This document shows positions 23,725 to 32,966 of a stretch of 64,000 bases of DNA, piece by piece. The DNA lies in assembly GCF_002091475.1 (NCBI RefSeq), contig NZ_BCTR01000017.1, forward strand, positions 1 through 64,000, given 5' to 3'. Every line of letters starts with the position of its first letter. The stretch's first letter is position 1. This stretch comes from Sphingomonas azotifigens NBRC 15497 (GTDB taxonomy: Bacteria; Pseudomonadota; Alphaproteobacteria; Sphingomonadales; Sphingomonadaceae). Below the pieces are notes generated by a model. That model saw nothing but the letters and a program-made list of their open reading frames with translations, made no database searches and was not told where the DNA came from. The translations under genes were made by a program, and so were the position numbers.

Positions 23725-23966
23725 ACCTGCTCGATCGAGAGTCTGCCGCCCGAGCGGTCCTGCATGGGCATTGCGCCCGGTGCGAGATCGGCGGGTGGCA
23801 TCCGGAGGCGCAGCACTGCACCTCCCAGAATTGCGAGCTTCGTCCGCGCGGTGCGGCGAAGACGGACGCGGGGGCTTCCCATCCCCCGGCTCCCGCGTCC
23901 GATTGTCTGATCCCTGTTCATATCGATCGTGTAACTGATGCGGAGGCGCGAGATCATGTCTGCTGA
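23721..23966 (+). CDS. Small Cys-rich phage protein (81 aa)
   Basis: ATG 23721 overlaps the Cro-like stop as ATGA. HCARCEIGGWHPEAQHC with a following QNCEL suggests a zinc site. No family is recognised. Confidence 0.55.
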   Translation: MNLLDRESAARAVLHGHCARCEIGGWHPEAQHCTSQNCELRPRGAAKTDAGASHPPAPASDCLIPVHIDRVTDAEARDHVC

Positions 23967-24381
23967 AAACGGCATCGCGCAGGATATCGCCGATCGGCAG
24001 GTGGAAATGTTCGCGATGTTCGTGGGCGAGGGGCGCCGGATAACCCGCGCCGCCCTCTCCGCGGCATCCCGGATCCCGACCAGCACGCTGAAGAGCTGGG
24101 CCGCCGGCGCAGCGATGCCGGTGCATGGACTGCTCACGCTCCGCAAGTTCCTGCCGCCCGAAGCGATCGACATGATCACCGAGGCGGGCGGAGCGCGGAT
24201 GGTGGGTATTACGAAGACCGAGACGAACTGGGATCAGATCGCCGCTGGCGCGGCCGGTCTGGTCGGCGAAGTCTGCGAGGCTCGAAAGGACGGGGTCATC
24301 GACCATGTCGAGGACGGCAAACTGAAAAGCCGAACCCGCGCGCTGATCGCCGAGCTCGCCGAGGCGGTTTCCGAAGGCTGA
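23956..24381 (+). CDS. CII-like HTH regulator
   Basis: ATG 23956 has GGAGG about 9 nt upstream, giving 141 aa. The sequence ITRAALSAASRIPTSTLKSW is a helix-turn-helix reminiscent of phage CII/P22 C1-type or YdaS-type regulators. The third-gene position after Cro fits a lysis-lysogeny regulator. The specific role is inferred. Confidence 0.6.
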   Translation: MSAENGIAQDIADRQVEMFAMFVGEGRRITRAALSAASRIPTSTLKSWAAGAAMPVHGLLTLRKFLPPEAIDMITEAGGARMVGITKTETNWDQIAAGAAGLVGEVCEARKDGVIDHVEDGKLKSRTRALIAELAEAVSEG

Positions 24382-24420
24382 GGATCAATCGCCGGCAAGG
24401 GCCGGCTGAGGAGTAACATC

Positions 24421-24582
24421 ATGGTCGCCATCACTGGCGCGGCGGCTGCGGCAGCAGCTTCCGCGAACGATAAGCCGCGTCCGCGTGCCTTGCCCGCCGA
24501 AGCGCTGCGCCCCCGCGTCTTGACCGGCGTGTACCCCTTCCGAAGCCATCGGACGGTGGCCGACCTCTGGGCGATGGCATGA
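24421..24582 (+). CDS. Small protein of unknown function (53 aa)
   Basis: ATG 24421 has a GAGGAG about 7 nt upstream. An Ala-rich N-terminus is followed by a basic, Pro-rich region and ends LWAMA. It overlaps the next gene by 4 nt. Confidence 0.55.
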   Translation: MVAITGAAAAAAASANDKPRPRALPAEALRPRVLTGVYPFRSHRTVADLWAMA

Positions 24583-25355
24583 GCGCCGCGGTCGAGATCG
24601 CGCCCACGACCCGGAAGGGTTACGGCAGCGGCGGCGCCCAGCGTCGCTTCGAGGCCATCGACGCGCGCGGCAGCCGCCGGCACTTCGCCGATACGCACCC
24701 CGCGATTGCCGAAGGCCGCACGGTGATGCCGTCCCGGGTCTTCCAGCCTGGGGAGCTGCCGCGCCTGCTCGTCTCCGGCGTCAACAGCCGCAAGATCGGG
24801 AAGAAGGTCACGAAGGGCCGGTGGAAGGGCGCGCCGATCTTCACGCTCACGCTTGAGGAGCGCGCGACCTGCCCGCGGACCTGCAGCGAATGGCGGACCT
24901 GCTACGGGTCGAACATGCAATATGCGCGGCGGATCGCGCACGGCCCCGAGTTCGAACGCCTGCTCTGGCAGGAGCTTGAAGCGAAGCAGGCGGCGCACCC
25001 GGCCGGCTTCGTGGTGCGCCTGCACGTTCTCGGCGACTTCTACTCGCCCGATTATGTCGAGCTCTGGGGCGAGGCGCTGGCCGTGTTCCCGGCCCTCCGC
25101 GTGTTCGGCTACACCGCCCGCGAGCCCGATAGCCCCGAGGGGGCCGTGGTCCGCGAGCTGCTCGGCCTGCACCCGGACCGGTGGTGCATCCGCTTCTCGG
25201 GCCTCGACGCGGACACCGACGGCGCCGTCGTCATCGAGCGCGGCGAGGCCACCCGCCACACGATTTGCCCAGCACAGACCGGCGGCACCGACTGCTGCGC
25301 GACCTGCGCCCTGTGCTGGCACTCCGACCAAACCATCGCATTTTGGAGGCACTGA
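24579..25355 (+). CDS. GP88-like Cys-rich phage protein
   Basis: The 258-aa protein has a first cysteine group ATCPRTCSEWRTCYGSN and a C-terminal group CPAQTGGTDCCATCALCWHS. Between them is a conserved VVRLHVLGDFYSPDYVELW strand. The pattern recalls phage gene-product-88-like proteins and suggests a metal or Fe-S centre. The biochemical function is unknown. It is coupled to the helicase-methyltransferase gene by a 1-nt overlap. Confidence 0.6.
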   Translation: MSAAVEIAPTTRKGYGSGGAQRRFEAIDARGSRRHFADTHPAIAEGRTVMPSRVFQPGELPRLLVSGVNSRKIGKKVTKGRWKGAPIFTLTLEERATCPRTCSEWRTCYGSNMQYARRIAHGPEFERLLWQELEAKQAAHPAGFVVRLHVLGDFYSPDYVELWGEALAVFPALRVFGYTAREPDSPEGAVVRELLGLHPDRWCIRFSGLDADTDGAVVIERGEATRHTICPAQTGGTDCCATCALCWHSDQTIAFWRH

Positions 25356-27973
25356 TGGGCGCCGACGCATATCGCCAATTCCTCGAGGCGAAGATCCCGG
25401 TGGCCCAGCGCCAGGGGCTGGCCTGCTCGCTCGACGAGGTCGCTACGCACCTGGTCGACGGCCGCGCGCTTCGCGATCACCAGCGGCATGTCATCCGCTG
25501 GGCGGTCGAAGGCGGCCGCCGCGCGCTCTTCGAGGCGTTCGGCCTCGGCAAGACGATCCAGCAGATCGAGGTCCTGCGCATCATCCTCGACAAGCTCCAT
25601 GCCCAGGACGGTTATCGATCCGACGGTCTGATCGTCGCGCCGCTCGGCGTCCGTCGCGAGTTCATGCACGACGCGCAGCTGCTCGGCGTGGAACTGCGGT
25701 TCGTGAGAAGCGACGCCGAGATCCAGGCGCTACACGCGGACGGCTACGCCGGGCTGTTCCTGACCAACTACGAGAGCGTCCGCGATGGCAAGATCACCGT
25801 CTCGCGCTTCGTGGCGGTAAGCCTGGACGAGGCGAGCGTGCTTCGCTCCTATGGCTCGGACACCTTCCAGACGTTCTTGCCGCTGTTCCAAGCGGTGCCC
25901 TACCGCTTCGTGGCGACCGCGACGCCGTCCCCGAACCGGTACAAGGAGCTGATCCACTATGGCGGCTTCCTCGGCGTCATGGACACCGGGCAGGCGCTGA
26001 CCCGCTTCTTCCAGCGAAACAGCGAGAAGGCCGGCGACCTCACGCTCTATCCGCACAAGGAAGAGGAGTTCTTCGCCTGGCTGAATAGCTGGGCGGTCTT
26101 CCTGCAGCGCCCGAGCGACCTCGGCTTCAGCGACGAAGGCTATGAGCTGCCGCCGCTGACCGTCCGGTGGCATGTCGTGCAGTCGGACCTGGCCGACGGC
26201 GGGGTCGACAGCCGAGGGCAGGGCAAGCTGATGCGCGACGCCGCGCTATCGCTGCAGGCCGCCGCCAAGGAGAAGCGCACGACCCTCGGCGCCCGCGTCG
26301 CCAAGGCGGCCGGGATCGTCGCCGCGGCGCCGGCCGACCACTTCATCCTCTGGCACGACCTGGAGGATGAGCGGCGCGCGATCGAGGCGTCGTTGCCCGA
26401 GGCAGAGAGCGTCTACGGCACCCAACCGCTCGACAAGCGCGAGGGCATCATCGAGCGGTTTGCCGAGGGGATGAGCCGCCTCCTCGCCGCCAAGCCGGTG
26501 ATGCTGGGCAGCGGCACGAACCTGCAGCGGCATTGCCACCGTGCGATCTTCTGTGGCGTCGGCTTCAAGTTCAACGACTTCATCCAGGCTATCCACCGCC
26601 TGCAGCGCTTCCAGCAGCCGCACCCGGTCGAGATCGACATCATCCATGCCGAGACCGAGACGGAAGTCGTCCGGGTGCTTCAGGAGAAATGGGCGCGGCA
26701 CGAGGAACTCGCTGAGCGCATGTCGGCGCTGATCCGGAAGTACGGGCTTCAGCATGAGGTGGCGATCGCCGGGTTGCAGCGGTCGATCGGCGTCGATCGG
26801 CAGGTCGAGAGCGGGGAGGGGTGGAGCCTCGCGCATAACGACTGCGTGTTGGAGGCGGATCACCTCGAGGAGAATTCCGTCGGGCTGATCGTCACGAGCA
26901 TCCCCTTCTCGAATCACTATGAATACACGCCGAGCTACAACGACCTCGGGCACACCGATGACGATGCGCACTTCTTCGCGCAGCTCGACTTCCTGACGCC
27001 GAAGCTTCTTCGCGCGCTGCGGCCCGGCCGGCTGATGTGCGTGCACGTCAAGGACCGGATCCTGTTCGGCTCGGTGACCGGCGAGGGCGTGCCCACCGTC
27101 AACCCGTTCCACGCCAAGTGCATCTTCCACTATGCGGCGCATGGGTTCCAGTTCCTGGGCATGCACCACGTCGACACCGACGTCGTGCGCGAGAACAACC
27201 AGACCTACCGGCTGAGCTACAGCGAGATGCTGAAGGACGCGACCAAGATGGGTTGCGGCTCGCCCGAGTATGTCCTGCTGTTCCGCAAGCCGCAGAGCGA
27301 CAAGTCGCGCGCCTATGCCGATGATCCGGTCGCGAAGGATCCCGCCGCCTATAGCCTCGCGCGCTGGCAGATCGATGCGCACGCTCATTGGCGGAGCAGC
27401 GGCAACCGGCTGGCGCTTCCGGAAGAGCTTGCCCAGCTGCCGGACGATCTGGCGGCGCACGTCGACCGGTTCACCTCGATGCAGGTCGGATCTCTCGTGA
27501 AGGCGTTTCGCGAGGAAAGCCGGCACCTCGTCTACGATTACGACGCCCATGTCGCGATCGGCGAGACGATCGAGGCTCGCGCGGGCAGCGACGGCCGCGG
27601 CAAATTGCCCCGCACGTTCATGGCGCTCGCGCCAGGCGCGTCGGGCCCGGGCATCTGGGACGACATCGTCCGGATGCGCACCCTCAACGCCGAGCAGGCG
27701 CGCAAGGGGGCGGAGAAGCATGTCTGCCCGCTGCAGTTCGATATCGTCGACCGCCTCATCGACTTCTACTCGATGCCGGGCGACCTGGTGTTCGATCCGT
27801 TCGCAGGGCTGGGCACCGTGCCGATGCGCGCGATCCAGATGGGCCGCCGCGGCGCCGGCAGCGAGCTCAACCCCGACTATTTCCGCTTTGCCTGTCAGTA
27901 CCTGCGCGACGCCGAGGCAGAAGCATCGGTGCCCAGCCTGTTCGACCTGATGGGGCTGGAGCGGGCGGCATGA
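25355..27973 (+). CDS. SNF2-like helicase fused to an N4/N6 DNA methyltransferase
   Basis: ATG 25355 with GGAGG upstream gives 872 aa. Residues about 35-470 form a superfamily 2 helicase: Walker A FGLGKT near 62-67, DEAS near 158 as motif II, and HRLQRF near 414 as motif VI. The C-terminal 370 residues form a beta-type amino-methyltransferase: VTSIPFSNHYEY near 512 in the place of the (D/S)PP(Y/F) catalytic motif, and DPFAGLGTV near 813 as the SAM site. The catalytic tetrapeptide is unusual (SIPF instead of SPPF/Y). It probably modifies phage DNA against restriction; that is inference. Confidence 0.8.
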   Translation: MGADAYRQFLEAKIPVAQRQGLACSLDEVATHLVDGRALRDHQRHVIRWAVEGGRRALFEAFGLGKTIQQIEVLRIILDKLHAQDGYRSDGLIVAPLGVRREFMHDAQLLGVELRFVRSDAEIQALHADGYAGLFLTNYESVRDGKITVSRFVAVSLDEASVLRSYGSDTFQTFLPLFQAVPYRFVATATPSPNRYKELIHYGGFLGVMDTGQALTRFFQRNSEKAGDLTLYPHKEEEFFAWLNSWAVFLQRPSDLGFSDEGYELPPLTVRWHVVQSDLADGGVDSRGQGKLMRDAALSLQAAAKEKRTTLGARVAKAAGIVAAAPADHFILWHDLEDERRAIEASLPEAESVYGTQPLDKREGIIERFAEGMSRLLAAKPVMLGSGTNLQRHCHRAIFCGVGFKFNDFIQAIHRLQRFQQPHPVEIDIIHAETETEVVRVLQEKWARHEELAERMSALIRKYGLQHEVAIAGLQRSIGVDRQVESGEGWSLAHNDCVLEADHLEENSVGLIVTSIPFSNHYEYTPSYNDLGHTDDDAHFFAQLDFLTPKLLRALRPGRLMCVHVKDRILFGSVTGEGVPTVNPFHAKCIFHYAAHGFQFLGMHHVDTDVVRENNQTYRLSYSEMLKDATKMGCGSPEYVLLFRKPQSDKSRAYADDPVAKDPAAYSLARWQIDAHAHWRSSGNRLALPEELAQLPDDLAAHVDRFTSMQVGSLVKAFREESRHLVYDYDAHVAIGETIEARAGSDGRGKLPRTFMALAPGASGPGIWDDIVRMRTLNAEQARKGAEKHVCPLQFDIVDRLIDFYSMPGDLVFDPFAGLGTVPMRAIQMGRRGAGSELNPDYFRFACQYLRDAEAEASVPSLFDLMGLERAA

Positions 27974-28629
27974 AGGGCAACTGCTCCGATTGCAGCCAGG
28001 CGATCGCGAAGGTGGGGAAGAGCGGCCGGTGCAAGCGCTGCCAGCTCGTCTTCATCAACTCGGATCCGGAGACGGTTGCCCGGCGCGCCGCCGCGCGCGA
28101 GGCGTTCAATGGACCTCGGCGAGTGGTGCGGTCCTGCCCCGATTGCGGTGGCCGCATGGCCGCGGGGTCAACCCGCTGCCGCACCTGTTCGAACCGGCGG
28201 GTGGCCAGCAGCCCAGAAGTTCGCGCGAAGGCCGCTGCAACCTTCCGGATGAACTACAATGCGGATCCGGCCCGGCAAGCCGAGCACCGCGCGCGAGTTC
28301 GCGCCACCGTCGAGCGGGCTCGCATCGACAATCCTGCGTTCTTCGAGGCGCGGCGAGAGAACGGCCGGCGGCACGGGCCGAGGAACATCGACAAGTCGTG
28401 GGCGCCCGAGGCGCGCGCCAAGGCGGGCCGATCGATCAGCGCGCGCCGGCTGGCCCACATACCTTCGGAGTATCGCGACCTCTACCGCGACCTGACGAAG
28501 CAAGACCTTACCGCTGCCGAGCGTGAGAGGATAGTCCTAGATCACGCCGCGCGCGACCGGGCCAGAATTGCTGCCGAGATGGCGGCGCTCCAGCCCAAGG
28601 CAGAAGAATCGTGCGGGAGTGCGCGGTGA
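27970..28629 (+). CDS. Zinc-ribbon phage protein (219 aa)
   Basis: ATG 27970 overlaps the upstream stop. Two N-terminal zinc ribbons are visible (CSDCSQ with CKRCQ; CPDCGG with CRTCSN), followed by a long basic, Arg-rich helical region. It probably binds nucleic acid. No family is assigned. Confidence 0.6.
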   Translation: MKGNCSDCSQAIAKVGKSGRCKRCQLVFINSDPETVARRAAAREAFNGPRRVVRSCPDCGGRMAAGSTRCRTCSNRRVASSPEVRAKAAATFRMNYNADPARQAEHRARVRATVERARIDNPAFFEARRENGRRHGPRNIDKSWAPEARAKAGRSISARRLAHIPSEYRDLYRDLTKQDLTAAERERIVLDHAARDRARIAAEMAALQPKAEESCGSAR

Positions 28630-28868
28630 TGGTGGGCGAGGCTCAAGAAAAGCACCCCGCGCGCCAGCGGCTGGCCGATCTGGTCGAGATGAGCCTGAAG
28701 CGGTGCGAGCGCGCCGCCTGGAAGCTCGGCCGCGCGCAGCTCGAAGCCGACGCCTCGGCGGAAGCGCTGACCGCCGCGCGCCAGGGCCTCGACGCCTGGG
28801 ACGCTGCCAACCCCGACCCACAACTCAGCCTGATCGAGGCGATCCACTCCAACGGAGGAATAGCATGA
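28626..28868 (+). CDS. Phage protein of unknown function (80 aa)
   Basis: GTG 28626 overlaps the previous stop (GTGA) with GGGAG 7 nt upstream; ATG 28629 is the alternative. It is a helical protein ([20 protein letters not shown]). No family is recognised. Confidence 0.55.
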   Translation: MMVGEAQEKHPARQRLADLVEMSLKRCERAAWKLGRAQLEADASAEALTAARQGLDAWDAANPDPQLSLIEAIHSNGGIA

Positions 28869-29101
28869 GCGACAATATTTCGGCCGAGCAGCTGCGACTG
28901 CTCGTCGAGCGCATCGAGCGGCTCGAAGAAGAGAAGAAGGGCATCACCGACGACATCAAGGATGTCTACGCCGAGGCTAAGTCGACCGGTTTCGACGTGA
29001 AGACGATGCGCACGGTCATTCGCCTGCGGAAGATGGAGAAGCACCATCGCGACGAAGCGGAGATGCTGCTTGAAACCTATCAGCAAGCGTTGGGAATGTG
29101 A
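28865..29101 (+). CDS. GapR-like DNA-binding protein (DUF2312)
   Basis: The 78-aa product matches the DUF2312/GapR family: [36 protein letters not shown] and [10 protein letters not shown]. GapR is an alphaproteobacterial nucleoid protein that clamps overtwisted AT-rich DNA near replication forks. A phage copy directly before the sliding clamp gene suggests a role in phage DNA replication. Confidence 0.85.
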   Translation: MSDNISAEQLRLLVERIERLEEEKKGITDDIKDVYAEAKSTGFDVKTMRTVIRLRKMEKHHRDEAEMLLETYQQALGM

Positions 29102-30228
29102 CGATGGCCGCGAAGGGGACCATCGTCTTTGAGACGAGCGAGCTCGCCGCCGCCATGCGCGACGTGCTCGGCGCCGTCCAGGCTCGGAACACGATCCCGA
29201 TCCTGTCGAATGTGCTGATCAGCGCGACGGCGACCGGCCATGTCTACCTGACCACGACCGATCTCGATCGAACCGTCACCCGGGCGTGCCGCGCGAAGAG
29301 CGTCAGTGGAGCCGTCGGCCTGACCATCGAGGCGAAGCGGCTGGCTGAGGTGCTGGGCACCTTCGCCGCCGGCAGCGAGACGCATATCGAGGTGGACGGC
29401 TTGGCTGCCGTGGTGAAGTCCGGCCGAGCCCGGCTGCGCTTCTCCGTTCTCCCCGCTGATGATTTTCCAGTGGCTGTTCAGCGCGAGGTGGTCACCAGCT
29501 TCACGATCTCCGCAACGGCGCTCGCGCGGGGTTTCAACGCAGTCCGTCATGCGGTCAGCAAGGAAGAAACCCGATACTACCTCTGCGGGGTCTTCTGGCA
29601 CGTCAGGAATGGGCGGCTGCTATATGTCGCCACCGATGGGCATCGTCTCGCGCGGTATAGCGACGATCTCCCGGCCGGGGCGGCCGACATGCGCGGCACG
29701 ATCCTGCCGACACTGTGCATCGACTTGGTGCGTAGCGCCGCCGCCGAGCGCGGTGACTGCGATATCGGCGTCAAGATCGGCGACGGGAAGGTCGATTTCA
29801 CAATCGGCAACCTCGTGATCCTGACGAAGGTGATCGATGGGACCTACCCGGATTATGAGCGCGTCATCCCGACGCAGATCAAGCTGATCGCGACCGTCGA
29901 CCGCGATGAGATGATCGACGCGACGCGACGGATCATGGTCGCAAGCTCTGACAAGGTGCGTGGCGGCGCCTTCACCTTCCGGCCGGCCGGCGTGACGATG
30001 TCGATCAACTCTACCGGGCACGGTGAGGCGGTGGACGAGGTCACTGGCGACCTGGCCGGCGCCGCCGAAATCCGGATCGGCTTCAACCTCGCATATCTCC
30101 GCGACGCGCTCGACGTGCTGCCGGTCGACACCGTGCGGTTCGCAATGGGTGCGCCGGCCGATCCCACCCTCATCACCAGCACGGTCGAGAGCGGCTTGTC
30201 GCTCGTGCTGATGCCCATGAACGTCTGA
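29098..30228 (+). CDS. dnaN: Phage-encoded DNA polymerase III sliding clamp (beta)
   Basis: The 376-aa protein has the three-domain clamp layout: [20 protein letters not shown] in domain 1, [20 protein letters not shown] with DGHRLAR in domain 2, and a C-terminal LVLMPMNV close to the canonical MPMR end. GTG 29098 overlaps the GapR-like stop; ATG 29104 is an alternative. It should tether a polymerase to phage DNA, either replacing or supplementing the host clamp. Confidence 0.9.
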   Translation: MTMAAKGTIVFETSELAAAMRDVLGAVQARNTIPILSNVLISATATGHVYLTTTDLDRTVTRACRAKSVSGAVGLTIEAKRLAEVLGTFAAGSETHIEVDGLAAVVKSGRARLRFSVLPADDFPVAVQREVVTSFTISATALARGFNAVRHAVSKEETRYYLCGVFWHVRNGRLLYVATDGHRLARYSDDLPAGAADMRGTILPTLCIDLVRSAAAERGDCDIGVKIGDGKVDFTIGNLVILTKVIDGTYPDYERVIPTQIKLIATVDRDEMIDATRRIMVASSDKVRGGAFTFRPAGVTMSINSTGHGEAVDEVTGDLAGAAEIRIGFNLAYLRDALDVLPVDTVRFAMGAPADPTLITSTVESGLSLVLMPMNV

Positions 30229-30240
30229 GAGGAATTTCGC

Positions 30241-30609
30241 ATGGTATCCATTTCCGCCTCCGTCGACATCGACGAGTTCCTTGATGAGATTGGCGCGAGC
30301 CGTAGCGATCTGCCTTCAGATGTTCGGGCCAAAATTTCCGCCATCATGGCCGTCGACCTCGATGTCGACGCTCACCAGGACGAGATCGACGAGAATGCTC
30401 GTGAACAAGAGCCCGAATTTCTTGACCTTGACGCGGAGACGCTGCGGGAGGCGGTGAAGGCTATTCTCGATGGCGATCTGATTATCGCCGGCATCCTCTT
30501 CGCTCGCGCGCTCAGCGAGGATGCCAACGCGGCAACCGCTGTCGACCAGGAGATTCGCCGCGCAATCTCATATCGCAGATCGCCCCTGCAGCTGGCGGTG
30601 GCAGCATGA
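30241..30609 (+). CDS. Acidic phage protein of unknown function (122 aa)
   Basis: This is a strongly acidic, helical protein (SVDIDEFLDEIGASRSDLP) that starts 12 nt after the clamp gene behind GAGAGGAA. No family is recognised. Acidic proteins at this position could be DNA mimics; there is no direct evidence. Confidence 0.55.
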   Translation: MVSISASVDIDEFLDEIGASRSDLPSDVRAKISAIMAVDLDVDAHQDEIDENAREQEPEFLDLDAETLREAVKAILDGDLIIAGILFARALSEDANAATAVDQEIRRAISYRRSPLQLAVAA

Positions 30610-32966
30610 CGTCCGTCCTCGGTCACAACAGCGATACCGTCGTGCTTCGCCACGGCCACATGGCCTGCGGGATCGGCGCGCTGGCGAAGGGGTTCAACCT
30701 CGCTGACTTCCGCGTTGGCAACCTTCGCGGGCGGTTCGAGTGCGCAGGCGGCATCGACAACGACCCAGGCGCGATCCGCAACTTCGAGCGGATGACGGGC
30801 GTCAAGGGTACCTTGATGGACCTCTTCGACGAGGATCAATACCGGTGCTGGCACGGCCACGCCCCGCCGAGCGGCTGGCGAGAGGCTACCCCGGCGGATA
30901 TCCGCGCGACCTTTGGCCGGCTGGACGTGCTATTCGGCACCTATCCGTGCAAGGGCTTCTCGGGGCTGCTGTCGACCAAGGCGTCGGAGACCGATCGCTA
31001 CGAGGCGCTGAACCGCCTGACGACGCGCGGCATGATGCTCGGTCTCGAGGCGTACAAGGATGATCCGGTCGCCGTTTACGGCTTCGAGAACGTGCCGAGG
31101 ATCGCCTCCAAGCGCGGCGCTAAGTTCCTTTCAAAGATCGATGCCATGTACCGCGCGTACGGCTATGTAATGACCGAGGTCGAGGACAGCATCTACGACT
31201 GCGGTGAGCTTGGCGGCCTCGGCCAGCACCGCAAGCGGATGCTCCGCCTATACCGGCACCCGGACAAGGTCCCGAACTTCATCTATGCGCCGGAGAAACA
31301 GCGCGTTCGCGGCGTCGGCGAGATCATCGGCAAGCTGCCACTGCCGGGCGACCCCCGCGGCGGCGCTATGCATCGCGTGCCAGAGCTGCAGTGGAAGACG
31401 TGGGTGCGCCTGGCGTTTGTGCCCGCGGGCCGCGACTGGCGCGCGCTGAACGAGCTGGAGGTGATCGACGGGCGCCTGCGCGATTACGGCATCCTGCCCG
31501 ATCGTGAGCTGCGGAACGGCGTGCTCGGCGTCATGGGTTGGGACGAGACTGCGGGCACGATCGTCGGAAACCAGCGCTCGCCGCTGCACGGACGCCACAG
31601 CGTTGCCGATCCTCGCACGAACGACATGCGAAGCGGCGGGTTTGGCGTGGTCTCCTTCGATGAGGCGACCGGTACCGTCGCGGGAGAATCCCTGCCGAGC
31701 AACGGACGGTTCGCCGTCGCCGACCCGCGACCTCGCGATGCAGGCTGGCAATCCGACGTCCTCGGCGTGCGCGATTGGGCGGAGCCGGCGGGATGCGTCC
31801 CCGGGCGCAGCGGGCCGACGAACGGCGCCCACAGTGTCGCGGATCCTCGACCTGGTTATGGCGCTGACACCCACAGTCACGTCCTGGGGGTGAAGTGCTG
31901 GGACGAGCCGGCTCGGACAATCACCGGCAACCCCCATCCGTCTGGCGGTCCGCATTCTGTCGCGGATCCTCGCGTCGAGAATGGCCATCCGAAAAGCGTG
32001 CAGCTTGGCGTTCGCCCCTGGGACAGGCCGGCTCCCTGCATCAAGGGTGACGTTTCGGTGGGAACGGGACCGTACGCCGTCTCAGACCCGCGCATGGAGG
32101 GGAAGCCTCGGTTCAACAACGTCTACCGGATCGTCTCCTTCGACGCTCCGGCTCCGGCGGTCGCTGGACCGGGTGGCCCAGCCGGCGGCTTGGCGGTTGC
32201 CGATCCTCGATCGACGACGGCGTTCGCCGGCGGTGGCAAGTACCGGGTGACTGGGATGGAGGAGCCGGCCGGGACAGTGATTGCCGAGAGCACGACGGGG
32301 CAGGGGGCTTTCGCTGTTGCCGATCCTCGCCCGACGCACGGGCCGAACGCGCACACCAACAAGATGCGCGTCGTCGGCACTGAGGAGGCGTCCCCGACGG
32401 TCACTGGCTCCGATCGAGTTGGATCAGGCGCGTTGAGCGTCGCTGATCCGCGGCCCGCCGGTTTTGTCGGCGGACGGAAGCACTTCGAAGGTGGCGGACA
32501 TTACGGGGTGATCCCGTGGGACAGCCCTTCAAATACCGTGTCCGGGTCTGCCTATCACGACAATGGGTACAACTCGGTCGCGGACCCGAGGGCGGCGGAG
32601 GTCGAGCCGGTCGAGCAATTGCCGGAGCCGAAGGACCGCCTGGTCTGCCGGATCATCTCGCTCGACGGCACCTGGCATCGGCCTTTTACCACGCTGGAGC
32701 TGGCGGCGCTGCAATCGCTCTTCGACCCCGAGGAGGTTTTCGAGCTGGAGGGCGGCTCCGATGCGACAAAGCGTGAGTGGATCGGCAACGCCGTGCCGTC
32801 GCTCGCCGGCAAGGCGATGGCGGAGGAGATCGGCGAGGCCCTGCTCTTGGCCAAGCTGGGTGCAACCTTCACGCTATCGAGCAAGGCAATCTGGGTGAGC
32901 CCCTATCGCATGGCTCTCGCGGTCGACACCGCGCAACCTATCGTGACGTGGGACGCGCAGGCATGA
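30606..32966 (+). CDS. 5-cytosine DNA methyltransferase with nine VADPR repeats
   Basis: The 786-aa enzyme should transfer a methyl group to C5 of cytosine. Motif I is MACGIGALAKGF, the nucleophile motif is TYPCKGFSG (Cys115), ENV lies near residue 161 (GFENVPR), motif VIII is QHRKRM near 207, motif IX is RPFTTLELAALQ and motif X is GNAVPSLAGKA near 727. The recognition region between VIII and IX is about 400 aa long. It consists of nine repeats of 38-46 aa, each with a W/F-D-x-P/A-x-x-T-like centre and ending VADPR. The frame is intact. It overlaps both neighbours by 4 nt. Confidence 0.85.
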   Translation: MTSVLGHNSDTVVLRHGHMACGIGALAKGFNLADFRVGNLRGRFECAGGIDNDPGAIRNFERMTGVKGTLMDLFDEDQYRCWHGHAPPSGWREATPADIRATFGRLDVLFGTYPCKGFSGLLSTKASETDRYEALNRLTTRGMMLGLEAYKDDPVAVYGFENVPRIASKRGAKFLSKIDAMYRAYGYVMTEVEDSIYDCGELGGLGQHRKRMLRLYRHPDKVPNFIYAPEKQRVRGVGEIIGKLPLPGDPRGGAMHRVPELQWKTWVRLAFVPAGRDWRALNELEVIDGRLRDYGILPDRELRNGVLGVMGWDETAGTIVGNQRSPLHGRHSVADPRTNDMRSGGFGVVSFDEATGTVAGESLPSNGRFAVADPRPRDAGWQSDVLGVRDWAEPAGCVPGRSGPTNGAHSVADPRPGYGADTHSHVLGVKCWDEPARTITGNPHPSGGPHSVADPRVENGHPKSVQLGVRPWDRPAPCIKGDVSVGTGPYAVSDPRMEGKPRFNNVYRIVSFDAPAPAVAGPGGPAGGLAVADPRSTTAFAGGGKYRVTGMEEPAGTVIAESTTGQGAFAVADPRPTHGPNAHTNKMRVVGTEEASPTVTGSDRVGSGALSVADPRPAGFVGGRKHFEGGGHYGVIPWDSPSNTVSGSAYHDNGYNSVADPRAAEVEPVEQLPEPKDRLVCRIISLDGTWHRPFTTLELAALQSLFDPEEVFELEGGSDATKREWIGNAVPSLAGKAMAEEIGEALLLAKLGATFTLSSKAIWVSPYRMALAVDTAQPIVTWDAQA
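31500..32591 (+). repeat. Nine tandem protein-coding repeats in the C5 methyltransferase
   Basis: The terminal V(A/S)DPR of each unit falls at 31602, 31716, 31836, 31959, 32079, 32196, 32316, 32439 and 32577, spacings of 114-138 nt. A typical unit runs VLGVKCWDEPARTITGN then HSVADPR. DNA identity between units is moderate, so the array is old rather than a recent slippage product. Confidence 0.9.

Noticed and set aside
26246..27721. 491-codon minus-strand frame opposite the helicase-methyltransferase
   Set aside because: No recognisable motif. The opposite strand carries complete helicase and methyltransferase motifs.
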